From CAZSIA01 sp045126355 (GTDB lineage: Bacteria; Bacillota_I; Bacilli_A; Acholeplasmatales; Anaeroplasmataceae): a stretch of 10,544 nt of DNA. Every line of letters starts with the position of its first letter. The first letter of the stretch is position 1. Made by a program: the position numbers and the translations under genes. Shown here piece after piece: positions 1-6,424 of this stretch. The DNA is taken from the NCBI GenBank assembly GCA_045126355.1, contig JBGVOE010000053.1:1-10544 (forward strand). Direction: 5' to 3'. The notes under the pieces were generated by a model that ran no database searches, had not been told where the DNA came from, and was given only the letters and a program-made list of their open reading frames with translations.

Positions 1-1
1 T

Positions 2-163
2 GTGTCATGTATGATTAAAACAAATCGAGAAACAGAAATAGTGGATTTTTACAAAAAGAAAAAAGCTTCAGGCATGAAACCTAAAGCCGCCCTTGTAGCA
101 TCAATGAATAAAACACTGCGAATAATTCATTCATTATGCAAAAATGGTTGTCTATTTGAATAA
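2..163 (+). CDS. IS110-family transposase, C-terminal fragment (5' end outside window)
   Basis: An open frame enters from the left edge and stops at TAA 161-163, giving about 53 residues. The segment DFYKKKKASGMKPKAALVA followed by SMNKTLRIIHSLCKNG matches the end of the Transposase_20 (IS116/IS110/IS902) domain as I know it: a Y-x-[KR]-rich helix, then K-x-A-x-x-A-x-x-[RK]-K-x-L-x-I-x-[NH], then a short tail after an aromatic or acidic residue. IS110-family enzymes are DEDD/serine recombinases that, in characterised members, are guided by a bridge RNA encoded in the element's non-coding end. The catalytic residues lie upstream of the window, so I cannot tell whether the gene is intact. A hairpin terminator follows within about 30 bases. 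The alanine/GCC-rich stretch looks slightly less AT-biased than the neighbouring genes, as expected of a mobile element. Family assignment rests on the tail alone. Confidence 0.72.
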   Translation: MSCMIKTNRETEIVDFYKKKKASGMKPKAALVASMNKTLRIIHSLCKNGCLFE

Positions 164-190
164 CCGATAATATTATACATCAAAAATGTT

Positions 191-219
191 AAAAACCCTC
201 AAAAAAATGAGGATTTTTT
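191..219. terminator. Rho-independent terminator, probably bidirectional, after the transposase
   Basis: A ten-position stem (191-200 with 209-218, one C:A mismatch) closes over an 8-base A-rich loop. The run of T at 214-219 gives a U-tract on the plus strand, and the A-run at 191-195 gives one on the minus strand. It would end transposase transcripts and could also stop leftward readthrough. Confidence 0.7.
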
Positions 220-300
220 GTGTTGGTTTTAATAAATAATTATTTCATATAAAAATTATTAAATTTATTCTTGATTTTCCTTATCTAATTTCCTAAGACG

Positions 301-335
301 TAAAAATAAACCACTGATTTTAAACTCAGCGGTTT
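301..335 (-). terminator. Rho-independent terminator of the gerE-like gene
   Basis: On the minus strand, CCGCTGA pairs with TCAGTGG (plus positions 326-332 with 311-317, including one G:U pair), extended by three A:T pairs. A U-rich tail follows (complement of 301-310). It begins directly after the stop codon of the GerE-like gene at 336-338. Confidence 0.8.
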
Positions 336-548
336 TTACTTATCTATTTTAATAACATTATGTCTTAACAACTCTAAAATTGCTTGTGTTCTACTACTAA
401 CACCTAATTTACCAATCACATTTGATATATGGTTTCGAACTGTTTTTTCTGTAATATTTAAAATCAACGCAATTTCTTTAGTTGATTTACTTAAAATTAA
501 AAATTCAAATACTTCTTTTTCACGTTTAGTGAGAATGCTTAAATTCAT
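336..548 (-). CDS. gerE: GerE-like stand-alone LuxR-type DNA-binding regulator
   Basis: The 70-residue protein is a bare LuxR/GerE four-helix DNA-binding domain with no receiver or sensor domain. It shows LTKREKEVF at residues 6-14, TKEIA in the scaffold helix, and EKTVRNHISNVIGKLGV in the recognition-helix region. In order and spacing this closely follows Bacillus GerE (74 residues), the last mother-cell transcription factor of sporulation, more so than the C-terminal domains of two-component regulators. The ATG is preceded by AAAGGGG at 554-560 with a 5-base spacer, which fixes the start. It lies 48 bases downstream of uvrC with no terminator between, so cotranscription with uvrC is likely. 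In Bacillus, gerE also sits in the uvrC neighbourhood. The GerE/LuxR domain is clear; the sporulation role is inferred, and another small LuxR-type regulator remains possible. Confidence 0.85.
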   Translation of the reverse strand: MNLSILTKREKEVFEFLILSKSTKEIALILNITEKTVRNHISNVIGKLGVSSRTQAILELLRHNVIKIDK

Positions 549-596
549 CTAATCCCCTTTATATACTATGCAAAAGAAATAAAGATGTAATTAATT

Positions 597-2357
597 TTAA
601 CTATTATTTAAATGATTTAAAATTTTATTAGCTAATTCCTCACTAATGCCAACACTTTTAAACTCTTCAAAACTTAAAGTCTTTATCTTATCAATCGTCA
701 AATATTTTTTAAGTAATGCTTCCTTCTTTTTAGGACCTAGCCCTTTAATACCATCAAGTCTTGATAAAAACATTCCTTTAGCTTTTGTATTTCTAAAAAA
801 TGAAATCGCAAACTCATGAACTGCTTCTTGAATATTTGCTAAGAATAAATATAGATCATCATTTTTAGCTAGACTAATAGTATCACCATTAAAATATAAG
901 ACATTTGTTTTATGATTATCATCCTTTTTTAACCCTAAAACAGGTATATCTAAATTAAGTGATGATAATACTTCTAAACACGCATTAACTTGAATAATAC
1001 CACCATCCATAATTATTAAATCAGGCATAACACCATCTTCAATCATCAATCGATAATATCTACGGTAAATAACTTCTTTCATAGTCGCATAATCATTTGC
1101 TCCTACTACAGTTTTAACATGATACTTTCGGTAATCCTTAGGAGACTTAACGCCATTTACAAAACATACCATCGCACTAACAGGATATTCTCCAAAAAGG
1201 TTAGAGTTATCAAAAGCCTCAATTCTAATAGGCGCTTTTATACCCAATAATTGGCCTAGTTTGTAGATATTTTCTTGCTTTTTAACAACTTTATTCTCAT
1301 ATAATTTCTTACTATTTTCGATATTAATTTTTGCATTATTTTCTGCCATTAGTAAAAGTTCTTTTTTACTTCCTTTAATCGGTTTAGTAAAAGAGATATT
1401 TAAAAGTTCTGTTAATAAATCATTATCCACAAAATCATTAATTAAAACTTCTTTTGGTCTAATAGCTTCATTTTCATAAAACTGAATTAAAAATTGTGTT
1501 AATGTTTCTTCAACATCACTTATTAAAGGAATAATAGTTTTATAGTTAGCTACAATACTACCATTTCTTAAATATAATATTTCAATTGAAATATCACTAT
1601 CAGTTACATAAATTCCAACTACATCTTTTGCTTCAAAATCTAAGGATGTTATTATTTGTTTTTCTGATACTACCCTTACATCATCTATTAAGTTTTTATA
1701 TTCTAATGCTTTTTCAAATTCTAACTTGCTACTAGCCTCTAACATCTTAGCCTCAAGGCTAGATATTACTTCTTTTGTATCTCCTTTTAAAAACTTAATA
1801 ACTCTTTCAGACTCACTAACATAATTAACATCTTTTTTTATACAAGGAGCTAAACATTGTCCGATATGATAATACAAACATTCCTTTTTAGGAATTGTAC
1901 TACATTTTCTAAAAGGATATATTTTGTTTAACAATAAAACTGTTTTTCTTGCGGCAGACGCACTTGGATATGGTCCGAAATATTTTCCTTTTTTCTTATT
2001 AATTTTTTCTCTTACAACTAATAATCTAGGCCAGCGTTCATTAGTAAGTAAGATATATGGATAAGATGCATCATCTACTAATTTAATATTATATTTAGGT
2101 AAATGATTTTTAATTAAATTCATTTCTAAAATAAGTGACTCTACTTCACTTTCAGTTACAATATATTCAAAATCAACGATTTCACTTACTAAGAGTGTAG
2201 TCTTAGCATTATGAGCACCAACAAAATAACTACTAACTCTTCGTTTAAGATTTTTAGCTTTACCTACATATATTATTTCATTAAAATGATCCTTCATTAA
2301 ATAACAACCAGGTTTTTCTGGTATTAATTTAATCTTCTCTTTAATATCGTTATGCAT
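597..2357 (-). CDS. uvrC: UvrABC excinuclease subunit C
   Basis: UvrC makes both incisions around a DNA lesion after UvrA/UvrB loading. At 586 residues it is full length for the family. The N-terminal GIY-YIG nuclease (about residues 13-90) has GCY at 17-19, YVG at 30-32, the Arg pair 39-40 and the metal-binding Glu in LILEMNLIK (E78). Four cysteines (C152, C160, C168, C172; CLYYHIGQCLAPC) form the conserved cluster reported in UvrC to bind Fe-S. A UVR motif for UvrB contact spans about 197-232. The RNase H-like second nuclease contains EAFDNSN, IIMDGG and AVHEFAISFFR, and paired HhH motifs (LDGIKGLGPKKKEALL) end the protein. The ATG at 2355-2357 follows AAGGCGGTG on the minus strand. The upstream rpoZ terminator ends only 23 bases before the start codon, so expression must come from readthrough or a promoter overlapping that hairpin. 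The gerE-like gene follows 48 bases downstream. Confidence 0.97.
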   Translation of the reverse strand: MHNDIKEKIKLIPEKPGCYLMKDHFNEIIYVGKAKNLKRRVSSYFVGAHNAKTTLLVSEIVDFEYIVTESEVESLILEMNLIKNHLPKYNIKLVDDASYPYILLTNERWPRLLVVREKINKKKGKYFGPYPSASAARKTVLLLNKIYPFRKCSTIPKKECLYYHIGQCLAPCIKKDVNYVSESERVIKFLKGDTKEVISSLEAKMLEASSKLEFEKALEYKNLIDDVRVVSEKQIITSLDFEAKDVVGIYVTDSDISIEILYLRNGSIVANYKTIIPLISDVEETLTQFLIQFYENEAIRPKEVLINDFVDNDLLTELLNISFTKPIKGSKKELLLMAENNAKINIENSKKLYENKVVKKQENIYKLGQLLGIKAPIRIEAFDNSNLFGEYPVSAMVCFVNGVKSPKDYRKYHVKTVVGANDYATMKEVIYRRYYRLMIEDGVMPDLIIMDGGIIQVNACLEVLSSLNLDIPVLGLKKDDNHKTNVLYFNGDTISLAKNDDLYLFLANIQEAVHEFAISFFRNTKAKGMFLSRLDGIKGLGPKKKEALLKKYLTIDKIKTLSFEEFKSVGISEELANKILNHLNNS

Positions 2358-2380
2358 CGACCCACCGCCTTTTTTGTAAG

Positions 2381-2403
2381 AAAAAAAGCATTCTAAAGAA
2401 TGC
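2381..2403 (-). terminator. Terminator between rpoZ and uvrC
   Basis: On the minus strand GCATTC-TTTA-GAATGC is followed by seven U (complement of 2381-2387). The 6-bp perfect stem with a tetraloop starts 5 bases after the rpoZ stop codon. It separates gmk-rpoZ from uvrC, although the uvrC ribosome binding site follows within about 10 bases. Confidence 0.8.
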
Positions 2404-2407
2404 AGTT

Positions 2408-2635
2408 TTACTTTTTAAATTCACATTTTACTTTATCTTCTAAAATTTCTTCTAAAGCTTGACCAACTGATTTAACACATTTTGGGTTTTCAATTGCAAC
2501 ATAGTCTTCGCTTTCAATAACTTTAGCACGTTTAGATGAAATATAAACTAATTTATATTTAGAATCTACTTTTTCTAATAATTTATCAATTGATGGATAA
2601 CGCATACCATCTTTATTAGGTTTTCTTGATGCCAT
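2408..2635 (-). CDS. rpoZ: DNA-directed RNA polymerase omega subunit
   Basis: Omega is the small subunit that helps assemble beta-prime into RNA polymerase. The protein is 75 residues from the chosen ATG at 2633-2635. It carries the family core RYPSIDKLLEKVDSKYKLV, then SSKRAK, and KSVGQALEEIL near the C-terminus. The start is chosen because it lies one base after the gmk stop codon and has GAGGAGG (inside the last gmk codons) 9 bases upstream. A TTG six codons earlier would sit on top of that ribosome binding site and is unlikely. A later Met (the one before RYPSID) would give the shorter Bacillus-like protein and cannot be excluded. Overlap of its ribosome binding site with the end of gmk implies translational coupling, and a terminator follows the stop. 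Confidence 0.93.
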   Translation of the reverse strand: MASRKPNKDGMRYPSIDKLLEKVDSKYKLVYISSKRAKVIESEDYVAIENPKCVKSVGQALEEILEDKVKCEFKK

Positions 2636-2636
2636 T

Positions 2637-3260
2637 TTATTTTTCCTCCTCAATTAATTTTAAATACTCATGAATAGAACGGAATGTCTTTGCGTGTTCC
2701 GCACGAATTATTGCCATAATACGGTCTGCGGCATTGTAGATTTCATCATTAACTACAATGTAGTCGTATTGATGGGCTAATCTAAATTCTTTATTAGCTT
2801 TATTAATACGTGCTAAAATACGTTCTTCACACTCAGTACCTCTACTTTTTAAACGGTCATATAAAGCTCTTCTAGTTGGTGGAACTAAGAAAATAAATAC
2901 TGCATCTTTGCATTTATCTCGAACTTGAAGTGCACCGTTAACTTCAATTTCAAGAATAACTTCCTTTCCTTTGTTTAATTGTTCTTCTACTTTATCCTTA
3001 GGAGTTCCATAGTAGTTTCCGACAAATTCAGCATACTCTAATAAATTACCTGCGGCAATTTGACGTTCAAATTCTTCTTTTGAAACAAAGTAATAATCAA
3101 CACCGTCAACTTCACCAGGTCTAGGCGCTCTTGTTGTCATAGAAACAGAGTAAACGAATTCTTGTTCAGGCATTTCAAATAATGCTTTACGAACAGTTCC
3201 TTTACCAACTCCACTTGGACCAGATAATACTATTAAAAGTCCACGTTGATTTAGCTTCAT
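2637..3260 (-). CDS. gmk: Guanylate kinase
   Basis: This enzyme phosphorylates GMP to GDP with ATP in the purine nucleotide pathway. At 207 residues it is the normal length. It shows the P-loop GPSGVGKGT at 14-22, the GMP-binding region SVSMTTRAPRPGEVDGVDYYFV, EYAEFVGNYYGT, the EIEVNGA strand, and the lid arginines in RILARINKA. The ATG at 3258-3260 is preceded by GAGGTG with a 5-base spacer. It is first in an operon with rpoZ (one-base gap), an arrangement common in Firmicutes. A promoter with a near-consensus -35 lies upstream, overlapped by a palindrome. The divergent neighbour is rqcH, which in Bacillus is also close to gmk-rpoZ. Confidence 0.97.
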   Translation of the reverse strand: MKLNQRGLLIVLSGPSGVGKGTVRKALFEMPEQEFVYSVSMTTRAPRPGEVDGVDYYFVSKEEFERQIAAGNLLEYAEFVGNYYGTPKDKVEEQLNKGKEVILEIEVNGALQVRDKCKDAVFIFLVPPTRRALYDRLKSRGTECEERILARINKANKEFRLAHQYDYIVVNDEIYNAADRIMAIIRAEHAKTFRSIHEYLKLIEEEK

Positions 3261-3287
3261 AGTAACACCTCAAATCTTTATTTTTCT

Positions 3288-3316
3288 ATCTTAACATTTT
3301 TTTATAAAAATGTAAA
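3288..3316 (-). promoter_or_regulatory. Sigma-A-type promoter of gmk-rpoZ
   Basis: On the minus strand TTTACA (plus 3311-3316) is followed by exactly 17 bases and TAAGAT (plus 3288-3293), with an extended -10 TG one base before the hexamer. Transcription would start near 3281, about 20 bases before the gmk start codon, leaving room for its ribosome binding site. Confidence 0.65.
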
Positions 3317-3324
3317 TATTTACA
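3294..3324. repeat. Overlapping inverted repeats in the gmk promoter, candidate operator
   Basis: TGTAAATATTTACA at 3311-3324 is a perfect 14-bp palindrome covering the gmk -35 hexamer. A second inverted repeat, ACATTTTT (3294-3301) with AAAAATGT (3306-3313), shares the TGT and fills the -35/-10 spacer. The first resembles a cre-type half-site pair with the central CG replaced by TA, but I do not assign a regulator. Confidence 0.4.
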
Positions 3325-3384
3325 AAGAAGATTTTAATTAATTTTTACCAAATTCCTTTAATATCTATTAAAAATAAAAATTTA

Positions 3385-3393
3385 TGATATAAT
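3385..3393 (+). promoter_or_regulatory. Extended -10 promoter of rqcH
   Basis: TGATATAAT is a perfect -10 hexamer (3388-3393) with the extended TGn motif. No good -35 is seen at 16-18 bases, which extended -10 promoters tolerate. The predicted start near 3398-3400 gives a leader of about ten bases beginning almost at the ribosome binding site AGGTG (3400-3404). Confidence 0.6.
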
Positions 3394-3409
3394 CACAACA
3401 GGTGATAAT

Positions 3410-5065
3410 ATGGCATTAGATGGATTAATGATACACCATTTAGTAAATGAGATAAACATTTTAGTAAATGGTAAAATAGGAAAAATAAGTCAAGTCGGAA
3501 ATAACGATTTTTTATTTGTTATTAGAGCACAAGGTAAAAACAATAAATTATTTATCAGTTTAGAACGCAATCAATACCGTATTGCCTTAACAGAAAATGA
3601 ATACATATCACCCGCAAACGCCACAATGTTTACAATGCTACTTAGAAAGCATTTCGAAGGTGGAACAATTTTAGAAATTACTCAATATGATTTAGATAGA
3701 ATCGTTATTTTTAAAATTTCAAAAACAAATGAATTTGGTGATAAGGTTACTAAAAATCTTATCTTAGAATTAATGGGTAAAAACTCAAATATGATTATAA
3801 CAGATGATGATTTTATTATAATTGATTCTTTAAGGAAAAATGGAATTAGCGAAGATGGTAGAACAATTTTAGCAAAAGCTTTATATGAATTTCCAGTAAC
3901 TAAAAAAGAAAATATTTTTAAATTAAGTGATGAAAAAATTAAAGAAATATATGAAGAAAATGTAAATGACTATAAAGATATTATTAGTCTGTTTAGCGGT
4001 TTTTCGCCTGTTATAGCTAAACAAATAATAAGTAGTAAAGCACCAAGTGGCGAATTACTATCTTTGAAGAATAAAGAAATCACTCCGTGTATAACTACCC
4101 TTAATGGTAAGGAAGAATTTTTATGTTATAACTACGGTGAGGTTACTAAAACATATACTTCTTTATCTATGATGTTAGAAGATTATTTTTATAAAAAGAC
4201 AATCACTAATGAAGTAATGGAAAAATCTAATAACTTAAAAACTCATGTCGCTCACACTATTAAAAGACTTAAAAACAAAATAGAAAAATTACAAGTTGAA
4301 TTAGATGAAGCAATATCTGCTGAAAAGTATCGACTATATGGTGAATTAATTATTAATAATTTATATAAATTTAAAAATGAAAAAACAGATAAAATTACTT
4401 TAGAAAATTATTATACTAATGAAATAATTACTATTGAGTTAGACCCTAAAGTGAGTGTAAAAGAAAACGCAAATCGCTTCTTTATTAAACACCAAAAAAG
4501 TAAAAAAGCAATCACTTATATCACTGAACAAATTAATATTGCTAATGATGAAATTGAATATTTAGAATTAATTTATTCACAAATATTAAACGCAAATGTT
4601 ATTGATATTGAACAAATTAAAAATGAATTAATCGAAAACCATTATATTAAAAAAACTTCAAACAAAAATAACAAACGCAAAGAAAAGATAGAGATTCTAA
4701 CTTACCTAACTAATAGCGGTAGCAAAATCTTAGTTGGTAAAAATAATATTCAAAATGAATATATTACTCATAAACTTGCTAAACCAAATGATATGTGGTA
4801 TCACGTTAAAGACGCACCGGGTTCACATGTTTTAGTGGTTGATCCTACTAATACTGAAGAAGAAATCAGAACAGCTTCAATACTTGCGGCATATTATTCA
4901 TCATATCAATCATCTAGCAGTGTTTGTGTTAATTATACTTTAGCTAGATGGATTAAAAAAATACCTGGTAAACGTAATTGTTTTGTAACTTATAGTAACG
5001 AAAAAACAATCTATATAGACCCAGATATCGAAATAATTAATAAATTAAATAAGCTTAAATCCTAA
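3410..5065 (+). CDS. rqcH: RqcH, ribosome-associated quality control factor (NFACT family)
   Basis: RqcH binds the 50S subunit carrying a stalled peptidyl-tRNA and directs C-terminal alanine tailing, marking the chain for proteolysis. Older annotations call it a fibronectin-binding protein. The 551-residue protein fits the family (about 570 in Bacillus). It has an NFACT-N domain from residue 1 (MALDGLMIHHLVNEI start) with the conserved Asp-Arg pair D96-R97, matching the pair reported as essential in Bacillus RqcH. Next come a helix-hairpin region near 195-215 (SGFSPVIAKQI), a long charged coiled coil at about 265-375, and the NFACT-R/DUF814 domain from about 430 with DMWYHVKDAPGSHV at 461-474. 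The ATG at 3410 follows AGGTG by 5 bases. It is divergent from gmk, monocistronic by the evidence of its terminator, and apparently complete. Confidence 0.95.
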   Translation: MALDGLMIHHLVNEINILVNGKIGKISQVGNNDFLFVIRAQGKNNKLFISLERNQYRIALTENEYISPANATMFTMLLRKHFEGGTILEITQYDLDRIVIFKISKTNEFGDKVTKNLILELMGKNSNMIITDDDFIIIDSLRKNGISEDGRTILAKALYEFPVTKKENIFKLSDEKIKEIYEENVNDYKDIISLFSGFSPVIAKQIISSKAPSGELLSLKNKEITPCITTLNGKEEFLCYNYGEVTKTYTSLSMMLEDYFYKKTITNEVMEKSNNLKTHVAHTIKRLKNKIEKLQVELDEAISAEKYRLYGELIINNLYKFKNEKTDKITLENYYTNEIITIELDPKVSVKENANRFFIKHQKSKKAITYITEQINIANDEIEYLELIYSQILNANVIDIEQIKNELIENHYIKKTSNKNNKRKEKIEILTYLTNSGSKILVGKNNIQNEYITHKLAKPNDMWYHVKDAPGSHVLVVDPTNTEEEIRTASILAAYYSSYQSSSSVCVNYTLARWIKKIPGKRNCFVTYSNEKTIYIDPDIEIINKLNKLKS

Positions 5066-5092
5066 AAATTGACAAAATTTTAGGATTTTTTT
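5057..5092 (+). terminator. Rho-independent terminator of rqcH
   Basis: An 11-bp stem (5057-5067 with 5078-5088) with a 10-base loop is followed by T-rich sequence to 5092. The rqcH stop codon (5063-5065) lies inside the left arm of the stem. Confidence 0.85.
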
Positions 5093-5124
5093 ATTAAAAT
5101 TAAATCAATAAAAATTGAATTAAA

Positions 5125-5153
5125 TTGTAAATAATTGTCAAAAATGCTAAAAT
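5125..5153 (+). promoter_or_regulatory. Promoter of the GNAT-like gene
   Basis: TTGTAA (5125-5130), a 17-base spacer and TAAAAT (5148-5153) with an extended TG at 5145-5146. The predicted start near 5160 gives a leader of about 25 bases that includes the strong ribosome binding site AAGGAGAG at 5171-5178. Confidence 0.6.
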
Positions 5154-5184
5154 TATTAGTAGTTTCATTTAAGGAGAGATAATT

Positions 5185-6309
5185 ATGAGTATTAATATAG
5201 TTGAAGTAGTTTCTAAAAAGAACCTTAAAAAATGGGTTGAATTTCCAAATAAATTATATAAAGATAATAAATACTATGTTCCTTTTTTATCGATTGATGA
5301 AATTGAAACATTTACAAAAGGTAAAAATCCAGCATATGAATACTGTGAAACAAAATTGTTCTTAGCCTATAAAGATAATAAAATTGTAGGTAGAATAGCT
5401 GGTTTAATTAACCATGCTTACAATAAAAAATGGGGTAAAAATAGTATTCGTTTTACTCGATTTGATTTCATAGATGATTACGAAGTATCTAAAGCTTTAT
5501 TTGATACAGTAATTAGTTGGGGGAAAGAATTAGGCTATACTTCTATCATGGGTCCTATTGGTTTTCACGACCTCGATCACGAAGGGATGTTAGTTGAAGG
5601 TTTTGATGAGCTTAACATGTCAATAACATTCTATAATCATCCATATTATTTAACTCATATGGAAAAATTAGGATTAGTTAAAGATATTGATTGGGTAGAA
5701 TACCAAATTAAAGTGCCTAGTGAATCAGACCCTAGAATAGATAAATTATCAAAACGCGTCTTAGAAAGAAATGAATTTGTCCTTGTTACCTACGATGACC
5801 GTAAAGTATTATATGAAGAAGCATTTGAAGCCTTTAAAATCATTGATATTGCATTTTCAAAATTATATGGTACTGTTCCTTTAACAAACAATGTCATAAA
5901 AAAAGCAATTAACGATTATATACCATTAGTTAATTTAGACTATATCGCATCTATAAAAAATAAAGATGGAAAAATTATCGCTTTTGGTGTTTTAGTACCA
6001 TCTATTGCAAAAGCATTAAAAAAAGCTAATGGAAAATTATTTCCATTTGGAATATTTAGAATGTTAAAAGCTCTAAAGGGTAAAAACGATACTCTAGAGA
6101 TGTTCTTTGTTGCTGTTGATCCAATGTATCAAAAACTTGGAATACCTGCAATAATGATGAATGCATTACTTAAAAAAACTATCGAAAAAGGAATCAAAAT
6201 TTGCGAAACTGGTCCTGAACTTGAAACAAATATAGATGTACAAGGAATGTGGAAATTTTTTGAAACACGTCAACACAAACGTCGTCGTTGTTTCATAAAA
6301 GAAATTTAA
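5185..6309 (+). CDS. YghO-like GNAT-fold protein of unknown substrate
   Basis: This 374-residue protein looks like the uncharacterised family that includes E. coli YghO, built as two GNAT-like halves. The N-terminal half has the family opening (VEFPNKLYKDNKYYVPFL), FLAYKDNKIVGRIAGLINH as a GNAT beta-strand pair, FTRFDFIDDYEVSKALFD, and MGPIGFHDLDHEGMLVEGFD with NHPYYLTHMEKLGL after it. The C-terminal half has LEMFFVAVDPMYQKLGIPAIMM at about 310-330, in the place of the acyl-CoA-binding beta4/alpha3 segment, although the R/Q-x-x-G-x-G/A loop is degenerate. The protein ends in a basic patch (RQHKRRRCFIKEI). I see no signal peptide or membrane segment. AAGGAG 8 bases before the ATG fixes the start. 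It has its own promoter and is followed after 115 bases by a PlsC-like acyltransferase. Fold and family are fairly sure; no reaction can be assigned. Confidence 0.75.
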   Translation: MSINIVEVVSKKNLKKWVEFPNKLYKDNKYYVPFLSIDEIETFTKGKNPAYEYCETKLFLAYKDNKIVGRIAGLINHAYNKKWGKNSIRFTRFDFIDDYEVSKALFDTVISWGKELGYTSIMGPIGFHDLDHEGMLVEGFDELNMSITFYNHPYYLTHMEKLGLVKDIDWVEYQIKVPSESDPRIDKLSKRVLERNEFVLVTYDDRKVLYEEAFEAFKIIDIAFSKLYGTVPLTNNVIKKAINDYIPLVNLDYIASIKNKDGKIIAFGVLVPSIAKALKKANGKLFPFGIFRMLKALKGKNDTLEMFFVAVDPMYQKLGIPAIMMNALLKKTIEKGIKICETGPELETNIDVQGMWKFFETRQHKRRRCFIKEI

Positions 6310-6342
6310 TTATTATATACTACTTTTTAAAATTATGAACTT

Positions 6343-6349
6343 AGGAGAG
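6343..6349 (+). other. Orphan Shine-Dalgarno-like sequence
   Basis: AGGAGAG is identical to the core of the ribosome binding site of the GNAT-like gene, but no ATG, GTG or TTG follows at a usable distance. The next triplets are ATC and ATA with an early stop. It may be a relic of a decayed short gene or coincidence. Confidence 0.25.
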
Positions 6350-6368
6350 TATCATAAACTTATAAACA

Positions 6369-6393
6369 ATTAGATTGTAACTTTAAATCTAAT
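6369..6393. repeat. Inverted repeat over the PlsC-like gene promoter
   Basis: ATTAGATT (6369-6376) and AATCTAAT (6386-6393) form an 8-bp perfect inverted repeat around 9 bases. It overlaps the -35 hexamer and most of the spacer of the promoter at 6375-6402. With no U-tract behind it, an operator is more likely than a terminator. Confidence 0.4.
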
Positions 6394-6402
6394 ATTTATA
6401 AT
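6375..6402 (+). promoter_or_regulatory. Promoter of the PlsC-like gene
   Basis: TTGTAA (6375-6380), a 16-base spacer and a perfect TATAAT (6397-6402). The predicted start near 6409 leaves a leader of about 16 bases. The -35 hexamer is the same as that of the GNAT-like gene promoter. Confidence 0.6.
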
Positions 6403-6424
6403 TAATCATGATGTAACTGAAGAA

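Larger units (their letters stand above)
164..335. other. Non-coding gap between transposase tail and GerE-like gene
   Basis: This 172-base AT-rich stretch has no convincing gene. It holds the terminators at 191-219 and 301-335. The only small frame (ATG at 188, 17 codons) lies on top of the first terminator and has no ribosome binding site. Part of the stretch may be the right end of the IS110-type element, but I cannot place an element boundary from sequence alone. Confidence 0.5.

Noticed and set aside
188..241. Small plus-strand frame of 17 codons after the transposase
   Set aside because: No ribosome binding site, and it coincides with the terminator hairpin at 191-219.
562..588. Sigma-K-like promoter (AC, 16 bases, CATA-N3-TA) on the minus strand in front of the gerE-like gene
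   Set aside because: The match to the sigma-K pattern is striking because Bacillus gerE is sigma-K dependent. However, its predicted start near 555-556 falls inside the AAAGGGG ribosome binding site, so the transcript would lose most of it. The pattern is also short and AT-rich enough to arise by chance.
2636..2653. Upstream TTG start for rpoZ adding six residues
   Set aside because: This start would overlap the end of gmk and sit on the GAGGAGG sequence that serves the ATG at 2633-2635. The added residues (MRRKNK) are just that ribosome binding site translated.
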